The position numbers and the translations under genes were made by a program. Shown here piece after piece: positions 36,524 through 44,708 of a stretch of DNA of 50,399 nucleotides (positions within the stretch are counted from its first letter, which is position 1; every line of letters starts with the position of its first letter). The notes under the pieces were generated by a model that saw nothing but the letters and a program-made list of their open reading frames with translations, had not been told where the DNA came from and searched no databases. Source of the stretch: a virus. The DNA is taken from IMG/VR virus record IMGVR_UViG_3300020180_000023, positions 1 through 50,399 of that record; one strand, written 5' to 3'.

Positions 36524-39010
36524 CTAACTACACTTCGAACTTCCGCAATTCTGGCAACGTGGACAACCCTCTTGGTAAACAAACTCAGTTCCATCGCAAA
36601 ATGGGCATTTGTTAGATGAAAGCATTCTAGAGCCTTCTCCAATATATTTCTTGAGCACTCTACCCAATACTTTATTCAAGTCCGTTACGTTTCCCTCTTT
36701 TCCTAACTGCTCAACCAAAAACTCAATTGGAGTGCCGTGGCGTAGTGCAGTGGACACTAGGCGAGTTGCCCATCCAAATTGGTCGCCGCCATCTGTAAAA
36801 CAGAGCTTTGATACAATGTCATCAATTGACTCACAATCGTTATCAAATACCAAACTATACCTACCCTGCGCTCTTCTTACAACTTTGCCAGTCTTGCACT
36901 TGTTTGGAATGTCAATCGTAGAAGCTGGGCCGCCAAACATCTCGTAAGGCTCTCCATTTAATAGACCTACAATAGCATACCACTTACGACCCTTTACGGA
37001 AACTTGGTGGATTTCGCACGCCAATTCCTTAGGACGCTTTGGCGCCATCATTCTCACAACGCTCTCTGGCCTTACAGTTGTATCAATCTTCTTATTTGCG
37101 GCGCCTTCTTTTTCGTCAACCAACACTCCGTCACGCGAGCCGTCAACATATACAGTAACGCCCTTTAGACCGCTCTTCCATGCGTGCAAGTAAATCTGTC
37201 CAACCGTCTCCTTGCTAGTCCCCCTTGGTAGGTTGATAGTTGATGAGATGGAGTGGTCAATATACTTCTGCAACGTTCCCTGAAGCTCAACGCGGGCCAG
37301 CCAATTAATATTTTCTGACTCTACAAAGATATCAGGGAGGGCATTTAGGTCGCCACCAGTGGTTTCTGCCCAATTTGCAACGTTGTGATGGTGGACCTTA
37401 AATTCCATCCAGTGGTCACCCAAATCATCAATGCGGTCCGTTCTAAAGCCGGGGTCTCCTGGGTTTCCCTTCTTCCTTCTAATGTGAGCATTTTTGAACA
37501 CAGGCTCCATACCAGAGGAAACTTGGAAACGCTTGAAGCTTGGGCCAGTCTTAGAGACCAACGAAACGGAACCAGTAGGAGCGTTAGTAAGGAGCGCAAT
37601 GTTCCTTCTTCCGTGAACTGCCATCCTGCGCTGGATAGACTCTGGCAAGCTCTTGATATACTCATTATCCTTTTCGGTTTCCCAATTAAACTCAGGAAAT
37701 GGGCCACGGATAATAGCTAGGTCAATGGAAGTATTGTAGGCAGTATCCCTAAGCTCGGCACCTAGAGTATCAGCGAATGCCAATGCATCCTTACCATCAT
37801 ATCGGAGTCCTAGCTGAGCCATGGTATCGGCCAAGCCGTGAGTGCCAAGGCCAACACGACGACCACGTTCGCCAGCCTCACGCAACTTGCCCCACATAGT
37901 GCGCTCTAGCTCATCTTCGCACTTCGATAGAATCTTATCAATCAACTCCAACTCGATATCGACCAAGTTATCGGCCATTTGAGTGGCAGTAGTAACATCT
38001 CTTCTAAAGGCACTCCAGTCGAAGTAAGCCTCTGGAGTAAATGGATTTCGGACGTAAGCAGTTAGGTTGATGCTTATTAGGCGGCAGGAGTCATAGGGCG
38101 ACAGACAAATTTCGCTGCATGGATTTGTTGATGTAGACCTAAATCTCTTGTAAGAGTGAGCAGGGAGTCTCTTGGTCATACGGTCCCAAAAGATAAGGCC
38201 GGGCTCGGCACTTAGCGTTGCGTATTTGATAATAGTATTCCAAACGTCGCGCGCTCTTACCATTCTGCAAAATACAGGAATAGTTCCCTCTTCACATGGG
38301 AAACGCTGCTCGTATTCAGTATCTTTGTCTACCGCTTCCAAGAACTCGTCAGTTAGACGAACTGAGACGTTAGCTCCAGTTACCTTCTTTTTATCCGCTT
38401 TCATAGCGGCGAATTTTTCAATATCAGGGTGATGGACATTCATGGTTAGCATCAAAGCTCCACGGCGACCATCCTGCCCTATGCGGCGCGTAACTTCGCT
38501 GTATAGGTCACAAAAGGATGCTGGGCCAGTCGTCTTGCGCGCGGCATTATTTACCGACCAATCTTCTGGACGTAAAGTACTTACGTCAACGCCAACGCCA
38601 CAGCGGCGCTTATAAAGCTGTGCCAGTTCAGTAGCGGTCTTAAAGATACCACCAATTGAGTCATGTGGACTCTCTACTACTACACAATTGGATGCGCTCA
38701 TCACTCTCAATTTATTACCAACCGCACTCATCGGCGAGCCTTGCGGAACGATGCGCTCAAACTCAAGCATCGCGCTGAGATACTCCGAATATTTCTCCGC
38801 TAGATTAAATCCATACTTCTCATGGTCTACGCGGGCAAACTCGGAAGCCAGTCTCTTATGCATGTCGTGAGGAGTCAATTCGTGGTAACGACCCTCATTG
38901 TCCTTTACTGCATACTTGTCAGTCCAGACAGACGCCTCTAGCTCGCCACCGTTGAAATATTCCTTGGTGCAATTCATAACCTCTTCAAACGAATACGTTG
39001 CGCTTGACAT
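36524..39010 (-). CDS. nrdJ: Class II (B12-dependent) ribonucleoside reductase
   Basis: 828 residues from the ATG four bases after GGAGG (an upstream ATG at 39061 has no such site). Active-site features: Cys109 in SNCVVVESP, the NPCSEICLSP loop near 298-307 with catalytic Asn, Cys and Glu, and NAPTGSVSLVSKTGPSF in the phosphate-binding part. The C-terminus has a TSCPD-like region (CEIHQVSVKGRKWYAIVG) and a cysteine-rich end (CPFCDGTEF, CPRCQNCGSSKC) that can shuttle electrons. The enzyme makes deoxynucleotides using adenosylcobalamin, without oxygen or a second subunit. It supplies precursors for phage DNA synthesis. Confidence 0.93.
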   Translation of the reverse strand: MSSATYSFEEVMNCTKEYFNGGELEASVWTDKYAVKDNEGRYHELTPHDMHKRLASEFARVDHEKYGFNLAEKYSEYLSAMLEFERIVPQGSPMSAVGNKLRVMSASNCVVVESPHDSIGGIFKTATELAQLYKRRCGVGVDVSTLRPEDWSVNNAARKTTGPASFCDLYSEVTRRIGQDGRRGALMLTMNVHHPDIEKFAAMKADKKKVTGANVSVRLTDEFLEAVDKDTEYEQRFPCEEGTIPVFCRMVRARDVWNTIIKYATLSAEPGLIFWDRMTKRLPAHSYKRFRSTSTNPCSEICLSPYDSCRLISINLTAYVRNPFTPEAYFDWSAFRRDVTTATQMADNLVDIELELIDKILSKCEDELERTMWGKLREAGERGRRVGLGTHGLADTMAQLGLRYDGKDALAFADTLGAELRDTAYNTSIDLAIIRGPFPEFNWETEKDNEYIKSLPESIQRRMAVHGRRNIALLTNAPTGSVSLVSKTGPSFKRFQVSSGMEPVFKNAHIRRKKGNPGDPGFRTDRIDDLGDHWMEFKVHHHNVANWAETTGGDLNALPDIFVESENINWLARVELQGTLQKYIDHSISSTINLPRGTSKETVGQIYLHAWKSGLKGVTVYVDGSRDGVLVDEKEGAANKKIDTTVRPESVVRMMAPKRPKELACEIHQVSVKGRKWYAIVGLLNGEPYEMFGGPASTIDIPNKCKTGKVVRRAQGRYSLVFDNDCESIDDIVSKLCFTDGGDQFGWATRLVSTALRHGTPIEFLVEQLGKEGNVTDLNKVLGRVLKKYIGEGSRMLSSNKCPFCDGTEFVYQEGCPRCQNCGSSKCS

Positions 39011-39043
39011 AAAACCTCCGAGAGCTTTGTAGTAAATAATTAT

Positions 39044-39074
39044 GGGCCGTTGCTCTTCCAAGCTGCTTCGGCCC
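39044..39074 (-). terminator. Hairpin between 132-residue gene and nrdJ
   Basis: GGGCCG (39044-39049) pairs with CGGCCC (39069-39074); an inner GCT/AGC pair is possible. On the plus strand it is followed by a T-rich stretch, on the minus strand by ATAATTATTT, so it could act in either direction. It lies in the 107-base gap after the 132-residue gene. Confidence 0.45.
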
Positions 39075-39117
39075 TTTGTTTTAAATTTTCTTTTATCTTA
39101 TTTGAGCAATGAGAACT

Positions 39118-39516
39118 TTACTCGCCTATCTCTTCAAGGTCTTTATCTTCTGGCTCTTTTTCAATTCTGCGACGTGATATTAAAGACTTTTGTAGCTGGA
39201 CGAGTTCTTCACCTCCAAGGAATAGGTAGCCTTCCTTCTTCAGTCTTCTCAAAAACACATTAACTTTATCTATAATCAAATAGTCAGCGCCGTTCGCCGT
39301 AAGGTGGTTCTTCTTTCCATGCGTCACAAGATAGCACATTGGGGTGCAGTAAACAATGACTATAGAGTCCTTATTAGCCAATACATAAATAATAGTATCG
39401 TGCAATGCCTCTGCGTTGAAAATCGCTACGACAGGACCCATATCGAGTTTCTGTGCGAATTTCCCAAAGGCCACGGCACGGTTTCCAGTCTCTTTACTGA
39501 GCGGCATGTCGGCCAT
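39118..39516 (-). CDS. Unknown protein, first gene of the minus-strand run
   Basis: 132 residues. MADMPLSKETGNRAVAFGKF, then alternating beta/alpha (PVVAIFNAEALHDTIIYVLA; SIVIVYCTPMCYLVTHGKK) and a charged C-terminus. The ATG follows GGAGG by six bases. It lies downstream of both a GGTGTATT motif and the TACTGTATAGTGA element, so it may be transcribed at more than one time. No family recognised. Confidence 0.65.
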   Translation of the reverse strand: MADMPLSKETGNRAVAFGKFAQKLDMGPVVAIFNAEALHDTIIYVLANKDSIVIVYCTPMCYLVTHGKKNHLTANGADYLIIDKVNVFLRRLKKEGYLFLGGEELVQLQKSLISRRRIEKEPEDKDLEEIGE

Positions 39517-39541
39517 CTTCGTCCTCCAGTCTTCTTCTTCT

Positions 39542-39550
39542 TAATACACC
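39542..39550 (-). promoter_or_regulatory. Candidate late promoter before 132-residue gene
   Basis: Minus-strand GGTGTATTA in the divergent region, 25 bases before the ATG of the 132-residue gene. It is the same nine-base variant as before the portal. Confidence 0.45.
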
Positions 39551-39589
39551 TTCGGGAATTAAGCATCTTAAATCCCTTACAACTATCAC

Positions 39590-39629
39590 TCACTATACAG
39601 TAGAGAGTTTTTCTCTCGTCGTCTTTCAA
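39590..39629 (-). promoter_or_regulatory. Bipartite promoter-like element, copy 2
   Basis: Minus-strand TTGAAA, 21 bases, TACTGTATAGTGA. Spacing and the 13-base block match the copy at 2635-2674. It lies in the 167-base divergent gap between minus and plus gene runs. A plus-strand TTGAAA with TATAGA 20 bases on (39635-39667) may serve the plus genes, with a long spacer. Confidence 0.45.
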
Positions 39630-39683
39630 GCCCCTTGAAAACTTTCTTTTCCCGCACTCTTATAGAGTAGGGGAGATGAAGAG

Positions 39684-39989
39684 ATGAGAGGCGTCGGCCG
39701 CATTAAATTAATCATCGCAGAGCTTGAAAAATACTGGACTAAGAACCCAGACCTTCGCCTGTGTCAAATTATCGGGAATATTCTGGAGACAACAAAACAG
39801 TGTCCTTACTGTATGGGGTCTGGATTTATAATGCGGTTAGGAAAACACGAGTGCTGTATTCGGTGTCTCAGTAGTGGATACGTAGATGTAAGCACTTACA
39901 ATGTCGAAGACGACATTATCTTGAAGAAACTAACAGAACTAAATTTGCAGCATGAAATGAAGGAGCGTCTATCGTGGGGAGCTATGTAG
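39684..39989 (+). CDS. Small zinc-ribbon protein with NPDLRLxQIIGN signature
   Basis: 101 residues. The N-terminus IIAELEKYWTKNPDLRLCQI carries a short helical signature that recurs in phage and bacterial small proteins. Residues 40-66 form two Cys pairs, CPYCMGSG and CCIRCLSSGY, like DnaJ zinc knuckles. First gene of the plus-strand run, after GGGGAGATGAAGAG. The next small gene starts inside its end in another frame. Function unknown; zinc binding is likely. Confidence 0.7.
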   Translation: MRGVGRIKLIIAELEKYWTKNPDLRLCQIIGNILETTKQCPYCMGSGFIMRLGKHECCIRCLSSGYVDVSTYNVEDDIILKKLTELNLQHEMKERLSWGAM

Positions 39990-40120
39990 TAATAAATCAT
40001 AGATGGGTTTCAGAAACAGTAATGGAACCCTGCGGGGCGCACTACGTGCCTAAAGTAGTAGTGAGAGATGTTTATACTTGTGACTTGAATACAGCGCAAG
40101 CCGTGACAGTAGAGGAATAA
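39974..40120 (+). CDS. Small unknown protein
   Basis: 48 residues from GTG, nine bases after AGGAG. It overlaps the preceding gene by 16 bases and ends 3 bases before the next. Content VGSYVVINHRWVSETVMEPC and later CDLNTAQAVTVEE. It fills an otherwise empty gap in a tightly packed run, which is the main support. Confidence 0.5.
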   Translation: MGSYVVINHRWVSETVMEPCGAHYVPKVVVRDVYTCDLNTAQAVTVEE

Positions 40121-40123
40121 CTC

Positions 40124-40432
40124 GTGATAGAACTAGATACTAAGGTTTTGGTATTAGACACTCATTACGATGGCGCACGTAAATTCGTGGGGCAAACTGG
40201 CTTCGCTATAGGTAGAGTTCCTAATGGTTGGACTGAGGAAGAGGATTTGATATTGGTAGAATTTGACCCCACGAAACTTTCATTCGAACAAGTCTTTGGA
40301 GACCACTATGAAGACCCTAGGTGGAACGATTGCTGCTTTGAAGGAATGGAAGATGAACACCAGGGAATTTTCTTAAGGAGTTTTCCTACAAAGAGTGAAG
40401 GAATACAACCCATCGGGTCGCCTACAGACTGA
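40124..40432 (+). CDS. Unknown small protein, SH3-like barrel possible
   Basis: 102 residues from GTG after AGAGGA. IELDTKVLVLDTHYDGARKFVGQTGFAIG, then EEDLILVEFDP, looks like a small beta barrel for cofactor or RNA contacts. No family recognised. It overlaps the next gene by 38 bases. Confidence 0.6.
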   Translation: MIELDTKVLVLDTHYDGARKFVGQTGFAIGRVPNGWTEEEDLILVEFDPTKLSFEQVFGDHYEDPRWNDCCFEGMEDEHQGIFLRSFPTKSEGIQPIGSPTD

Positions 40433-40610
40433 GGAGGGAGCCAAGGTAATTGACGTAGAGTTAAAGAAGCTCCTAGAAAAACATCACATCGCCTACGCTG
40501 ACAGAGTGGCCAACAGGGACGCTCCGAGAATTGTCTGCAAGGACGTGCTGATGATATTGGGAAAGGTGCAGCCGCCTCCTGTTATATACTTTGGAGTCGA
40601 AAAACTATGA
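40395..40610 (+). CDS. Unknown small protein
   Basis: 71 residues from GTG. The chain has a helical middle (EEGAKVIDVELKKLLEKHHI) and ends VIYFGVEKL, overlapping the following ATG by 4 bases (ATGA). No family recognised. Confidence 0.55.
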   Translation: MKEYNPSGRLQTEEGAKVIDVELKKLLEKHHIAYADRVANRDAPRIVCKDVLMILGKVQPPPVIYFGVEKL

Positions 40611-40948
40611 TATTTCTAGGAAACGGAGAATGTTCCCAGGATATGGTGAACGATAGGATAATCCAATTCTTGGACCTAATCACACATCTTGGCGGCTTAC
40701 AACAAGGGCTTAATAGTAAGAAGGTTCTTAACAAATACAATAGGAAAGCTAAAAGATTTGCCCGCCAAATAAAGTTTGACCTCTTAACGAATAAAGTTGG
40801 TGACCTCAAGCTATACAACTCGCCAGAATACTTAAAGAAGGTTAGGGCGGCATTTGAGCAGCTAGACAATGCTCTAGGCATTGCTGCTAGAGAAGAAAGA
40901 AATAAGTGGGAAGTTGAGGAAGACGAAGAAAGGAACATTCCATTTTGA
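40607..40948 (+). CDS. Unknown helical protein
   Basis: 113 residues, mostly helical with a charged C-terminus (ERNKWEVEEDEERN). Coupled to both neighbours by 4-base overlaps: ATGA at the start and TTGA at the end. The middle KYNRKAKRFARQIKFDLL is basic. No family recognised. Confidence 0.6.
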   Translation: MIFLGNGECSQDMVNDRIIQFLDLITHLGGLQQGLNSKKVLNKYNRKAKRFARQIKFDLLTNKVGDLKLYNSPEYLKKVRAAFEQLDNALGIAAREERNKWEVEEDEERNIPF

Positions 40949-41361
40949 AGATAGCTTTTGATATTGGTGGGGTCTTGAGTAAATACCCAGCGGAGTTTAG
41001 AAAATTGCTCGCTGACCTAGATGGCAACGATGACATAGAATTGTTTGTCATAACAGACATGCATGACAAGGATGAAGTTGTTAAGCAGTTGAATGAGAAT
41101 CTAGGCTACTTCTTTTCACCAAAGAATGTTTACTGTGCTGACTATGAAAAGCATGGGGAACTCTGTAAGGCAGTTCTGTTAAGGGACTTAAAAATCGACA
41201 TGTTCTATGACGATTTCGTTGGTTACACAATGTGGCCTCCACACTTTGGGCCAGCCCCAATAAGAATGTTGGTCATGCCTGATGGTTACAGACCTTATTG
41301 GCATCCTGACTGGAAATGTTCTGGTGGTGATTTTGGCCGCCGGGTTTACAAAGGAGAATAG
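40945..41361 (+). CDS. HAD-like protein with altered catalytic motif
   Basis: 138 residues from TTG overlapping the previous stop. Motif I reads FDIGGVL: the nucleophile Asp is present but the second position, usually Asp, is Gly. ELFVITDMHD may supply motif II (Thr) and MFYDDFVGY motif IV (paired Asp). The length is short for the superfamily and has no cap. Phosphatase or nucleotidase activity is possible but the missing general acid argues against typical chemistry. It overlaps no downstream gene. Confidence 0.6.
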   Translation: MKIAFDIGGVLSKYPAEFRKLLADLDGNDDIELFVITDMHDKDEVVKQLNENLGYFFSPKNVYCADYEKHGELCKAVLLRDLKIDMFYDDFVGYTMWPPHFGPAPIRMLVMPDGYRPYWHPDWKCSGGDFGRRVYKGE

Positions 41362-41362
41362 A

Positions 41363-41734
41363 ATGCACTTTGATGCAGAAAAAGCTAGAAAAGCAACAAA
41401 CGTAATCCTGGTTAAAAAAGAAGAAGAATACAGAATGGAAGCTTGTAAGGTTGCAAGGGAAAAGTCTCAGCAATTCAAAGCCGGAGAGTATGATGCTTTT
41501 CAAAGGCTTGGAGAAATTGAATCACTAATATGCTTGGAAGCTGGCAAAGGAAGAGGGTATGCGACATATCAACATGGTCCATTTGAATGGAGTGGCCCAA
41601 AGCTAGCTTACTTAGAAGGACTAAGTAGCGTTATATTATCAGAGCTTACAAGTAATGGATATCAAGCTGTGGTTAATATAATCGGCACGAAAATTTCAGG
41701 AACACTAATGTTAGACGTGGGAGTGGGGTGGTAA
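41363..41734 (+). CDS. Unknown protein
   Basis: 123 residues from the ATG six bases after AAGGAG. The first half is charged and helical (EKARKATNVILVKKEEEYRMEACKVAREKSQQ). The second half is Gly-rich with beta character. No family recognised. An in-frame ATG upstream lies inside the HAD-like gene and has no ribosome site. Confidence 0.6.
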   Translation: MHFDAEKARKATNVILVKKEEEYRMEACKVAREKSQQFKAGEYDAFQRLGEIESLICLEAGKGRGYATYQHGPFEWSGPKLAYLEGLSSVILSELTSNGYQAVVNIIGTKISGTLMLDVGVGW

Positions 41735-41735
41735 A

Positions 41736-41954
41736 ATGGAAACTGAAGCAGTAGTAATAGACTATACAAACTGGAAGGGTAATAGACGCTTCAGGCGAAT
41801 TGTGCCAAAGCCCAATGGTTTGGAGTTCCGAAGCAATCAATTCCATCCAACTAAACAATGGTTGCTTGAAGCTTTTGATTTGGATGATAGGGAGTATAGG
41901 AGCTTTGCTCTCTCCTCAATCCATTCGTGGACTCCTCTAGGAGAGACAAGATGA
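41736..41954 (+). CDS. WYL-like small protein
   Basis: 72 residues. VVIDYTNWKGNRRFRRIVPK then QWLLEAFDLDDREYRSFALS matches the pattern of phage single-domain WYL-like proteins: a strand, an arginine-rich turn, a Trp-leu strand, and R-x-F-x-L. WYL domains bind ligands or nucleic acids. It ends in ATGA, coupled to the Nudix gene. Confidence 0.6.
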   Translation: METEAVVIDYTNWKGNRRFRRIVPKPNGLEFRSNQFHPTKQWLLEAFDLDDREYRSFALSSIHSWTPLGETR

Positions 41955-42376
41955 TTAGATATGTGCTAGGCTTCCTATTTAATAATGGGGAAGACAAAGT
42001 AGTATTGATTAGGAAGAATAGACCAGAGTGGCAAAAGGGCCGCCTGAACGGTGTTGGTGGTAAAATTGAAGGCTGCGAGACTCCACGCCAGGCTATGATA
42101 AGGGAGTTTAGAGAAGAGACGGGCGCCAAATGGGAAGACTGGAACCACTTCGCAACCCTACAAGGCGAAACCTTTTTAGTTGAAATATTTAGAGCATTTG
42201 ATACTGAGACGCTTGGTAAAGTCCAGTCTATGACAGATGAATGGGTTGAAACTCATGACATAGAAGATATTACTTCGGGCCGCCTCTGGACTATTAGTAA
42301 CTTGGCATTTTTAATCCCGCTGGCTATAAATCCAAAAGACATCCGTCTACCAGTCGTATTCAATTACGACAAATAA
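41951..42376 (+). CDS. Nudix hydrolase (MutT-like)
   Basis: 141 residues. A perfect Nudix box at 37-59: GKIEGCETPRQAM then IREFREETGA, meeting the Gx5Ex7REUxEExGU pattern with Glu43, Arg51, Glu52, Glu55 and Glu56. LNGVGG leads into it as in MutT. The enzyme hydrolyses a nucleoside diphosphate linked to another group: an oxidised nucleotide, a cofactor or an alarmone. The substrate cannot be told. Start ATG overlaps the previous stop. Confidence 0.92.
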   Translation: MIRYVLGFLFNNGEDKVVLIRKNRPEWQKGRLNGVGGKIEGCETPRQAMIREFREETGAKWEDWNHFATLQGETFLVEIFRAFDTETLGKVQSMTDEWVETHDIEDITSGRLWTISNLAFLIPLAINPKDIRLPVVFNYDK

Positions 42377-42387
42377 AGGAGAATGAA

Positions 42388-42648
42388 ATGAAAGTTAAAT
42401 ATGAACTATCGCCTGAAGACGTAAAAAGAGCCATTAGAGAATATTTGGGACTGAAAGCTACTTCTACAGTTACGTTTAACATCTCAAATGATTTTACGGA
42501 CTACCAGGAGACCTCGCGTGTAATAAAATTTGAGGGCGCTGAAATAGAAGACGAGCCGCAAGACCAGGCGAAAAAGAGGCCGGCGACACCAAAAAGAAAG
42601 AAAGAGCCGCCGCATTCTCCCTCCCAACTAGAATTAATGGGCCACTAA
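42388..42648 (+). CDS. Small acidic/basic protein, paralogue of next gene
   Basis: 86 residues. LSPEDVKRAIREYLGLKATS followed by a beta pair; the C-terminus is Lys/Pro-rich. The next protein has LTSEEIIRAITSFYGYPADA at the same place and GARIAWK like GAEIEDE here, so the two are paralogues. AAGGAGA lies before ATG. Confidence 0.65.
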   Translation: MKVKYELSPEDVKRAIREYLGLKATSTVTFNISNDFTDYQETSRVIKFEGAEIEDEPQDQAKKRPATPKRKKEPPHSPSQLELMGH

Positions 42649-42837
42649 ATGGCGGGCCAGGCAACTTCCGAACTTACTAGTGAAGAAATTATAAGGGCAA
42701 TTACTTCCTTTTATGGGTATCCCGCCGACGCTGAAGTTATCTTCACTACAAAGACTCTTCCGCCGCGCGAAGGGTCATTATTTAATTTCCCAATGGATGT
42801 AATAGACGGGGCGAGGATAGCATGGAAAACGGACTAG
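42649..42837 (+). CDS. Small protein, paralogue of preceding gene
   Basis: 62 residues starting right after the previous stop. It repeats the helix-then-strand plan of its neighbour without the basic tail. It overlaps the next gene by 16 bases. Function unknown. Confidence 0.6.
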   Translation: MAGQATSELTSEEIIRAITSFYGYPADAEVIFTTKTLPPREGSLFNFPMDVIDGARIAWKTD

Positions 42838-43271
42838 TTAAAAACAACCATCCTTTTTATTTCTCCTATGGAGATGGTATAGGAGAAAAGAAATACCCAG
42901 CCCCATTAAATGTATTTGAGGCTAGGGAAATAACTGAGCGCAAAATAGAGGAGATGAAAGAAGAGGAGAGGTTATCCTGCGCTCTACAGCGAATGAAAAC
43001 TGAAGAGTATAGGAGTGGAAGGGCGTATGGGTCTCAGTTTATTAAAGAACAAATTTGGGGGCCTATTAGGACCGCCGCCGAAAAGGGTTTAAGTGATATG
43101 ACTACATCTATGAGTGGTCAATATGGAATGAAGGGTAAGGCTCATTATGAGGGCATATTGGACGTAATTATTAATACGCTAAGACCCGCAGGCTTTGAAG
43201 TTAATGGTAGTATAAAGAAGAGCCCGAACTCTTATTGGTTAATATTTACTGTAACGATAAGTTGGAAATAA
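42822..43271 (+). CDS. Unknown protein
   Basis: 149 residues. Charged helical first half (REITERKIEEMKEEERLSC), then a Gly/Met-rich middle (MTTSMSGQYGMKGKAHYEG) and an ending VTISWK. The ATG has GCGAGG upstream. Its stop overlaps an ATG in TAATG. No family recognised. Confidence 0.65.
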   Translation: MENGLVKNNHPFYFSYGDGIGEKKYPAPLNVFEAREITERKIEEMKEEERLSCALQRMKTEEYRSGRAYGSQFIKEQIWGPIRTAAEKGLSDMTTSMSGQYGMKGKAHYEGILDVIINTLRPAGFEVNGSIKKSPNSYWLIFTVTISWK

Positions 43272-43415
43272 TGCACGAAGAATTAGAAGGTTTTTACTAA
43301 TGGGACTTGTTGCGACTGTGAATATGGTGGGGCGGCCGAAACAAAATGCGATATTAGAAAAGACGGCATTCATTGCGTTCATTGGTGGGATGGGCCAGAC
43401 GAAGAGGGTGATTAA
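43271..43415 (+). pseudogene. Frameshifted Cys-rich zinc-finger-like gene
   Basis: Framed on both sides by TAATG couplings (43269-43273 and 43413-43417), yet 145 bases long, so one base too many. The ATG frame ends after nine codons at TAC TAA. One base on, in the +1 frame, the rest reads TNGTCCDCEYGGAAETKCD then HCVHWWDGPDEEGD, a clear small cysteine protein with no start codon of its own. The shift point is the run of five T at 43291-43295. Either a natural or sequencing single-base insertion has broken it, or +1 slippage on UUU is used. A competing frame from 43300 gives a hydrophobic peptide and is less likely. Confidence 0.65.
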
Positions 43416-43645
43416 TGGATGAAGTAATAGACGTAATAATCAAGGACACGGTTAAGGTCGAAGGGAGAGGAACCATCTTTGTAGTAGAAAAGGAAGGTTC
43501 GCCTGTTCCACTGCGCAAACTGCGGCGCGCGACAATAAGGGTGGACGGCGCCATTTATAATGTAGTGGGCTTTGAATGCTGGTGCTTACCAGAGGACGTT
43601 GAGTTGAATGTTGCGGGCTTATTGGTTAGACCTCAAGCCGCCTAA
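43415..43645 (+). CDS. Small beta-rich unknown protein
   Basis: 76 residues, coupled by TAATG to the preceding Cys-rich frame. EVIDVIIKDTVKVEGRGTIFVVE and the later RATIRVDGAIYNVVGFECWC give an all-beta barrel look. Last gene of the packed plus-strand run. The family is not recognised. Confidence 0.65.
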   Translation: MDEVIDVIIKDTVKVEGRGTIFVVEKEGSPVPLRKLRRATIRVDGAIYNVVGFECWCLPEDVELNVAGLLVRPQAA

Positions 43646-44156
43646 ATTGAGATAAAACCGGCCCTGTGAGGTTACTAGTTATTTTTTAAGAGACTGAAAG
43701 AGGAACTGACTGGAGCAGAGGGATTATATAGAGTGGGCAAGTGAGATATGCGAGCCCTCCAGTGGGTATTAGGTGAGGATAGTTGAGGATAAACGATTCT
43801 GGAGACTTTCCATATATTTTAAAAGCCACCCCTGTCCATATGCGCCTATACGAATGGTAATAATTCGAAAAACCCCCCACCCCCTAGCAAACTTCGGACC
43901 GTGAGCGCTCGAGAAATGCGCTCAAAGCAAAGCACGTTCCAAGACAAATGCTTGACGCAAATTCGAGAGAGCACAAGCAAATCCCATGCCCGATGTAAGT
44001 CTAGTAACTACGCAAGTAGTGAATATGGGCCTATTGACGCATTAGATGCCCGCCATTGAACGCGTGAGGGTCTAGGTGCTACGGGTCAAATATCCAATCC
44101 AAATGAAGCCTTGCCCTTCTAATAACTTCGCCCTTTTCTTACATACCTAACGAAAA

Positions 44157-44263
44157 CCTAACGACGCTCCCTAACACAAACCTAACGACGCTCCCTAACA
44201 CAAACCTAACGACGCTCCCTAACACAAACCTAACGACGCTCCCTAACACAAACCTAACGACGC
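44157..44263 (+). repeat. 24-bp tandem repeat, 4 units plus partial
   Basis: Four exact units (44157-44180, 44181-44204, 44205-44228, 44229-44252) and 11 bases of a fifth. The unit is two related halves, CCTAACGACGCTC and CCTAACACAAA, giving CCTAAC about every 11-13 bases. One more CCTAACGAAAA precedes it. It lies in non-coding DNA and looks like iterons or binding-site clusters. Confidence 0.92.
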
Positions 44264-44285
44264 AAGTCCTTTGTTTTCAAGGTGT

Positions 44286-44320
44286 TATAACATCAATCAC
44301 GGCATGTTCGGCACGCTTCT
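44286..44320 (+). repeat. CGGCATGTT element, copy 1
   Basis: ATAACATCAATC, one base, then CGGCATGTT. The same string with one different base recurs at 50129-50150. Related CCGGCATTTT elements are at 47866 and 48755. Confidence 0.65.
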
Positions 44321-44708
44321 TGCTTGCGTTTTTAACTGGCATAACACTTGCTTGTGAGACGAAGCGTAATACGTCGCACGAAATGACACGTAACGCTCCT
44401 ATTTCGCTATAAATCCGAGAAAAATCCAACCGAGTAATGGCAATGGGTTACGACTGAGTGTTTTCAATGGGTTAGAGCTAACCCTAGCAACGGTGCCGCA
44501 CTAAATTCTGAAACGAAGGTAAGACCTAGAAAACAAACAGCTTGGAGCTTTTGCAGCGGAACGCTTTTGAAACGGCTGGCCTATAGGTAGAGAGACTCTG
44601 GATTCAAGCCCGATTCTCTTGTTTGGTCTTTCACAACTAAGCTTGCTTCCACGCGTGAGACGCTAACGAGCCTATCTAGGCTCAATGGCCAGTAACGCAT
44701 GGTGACAA

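Noticed and set aside
44157-44263. CRISPR array
   Set aside because: The 24-bp units are directly adjacent with no unique spacers and no cas gene nearby.
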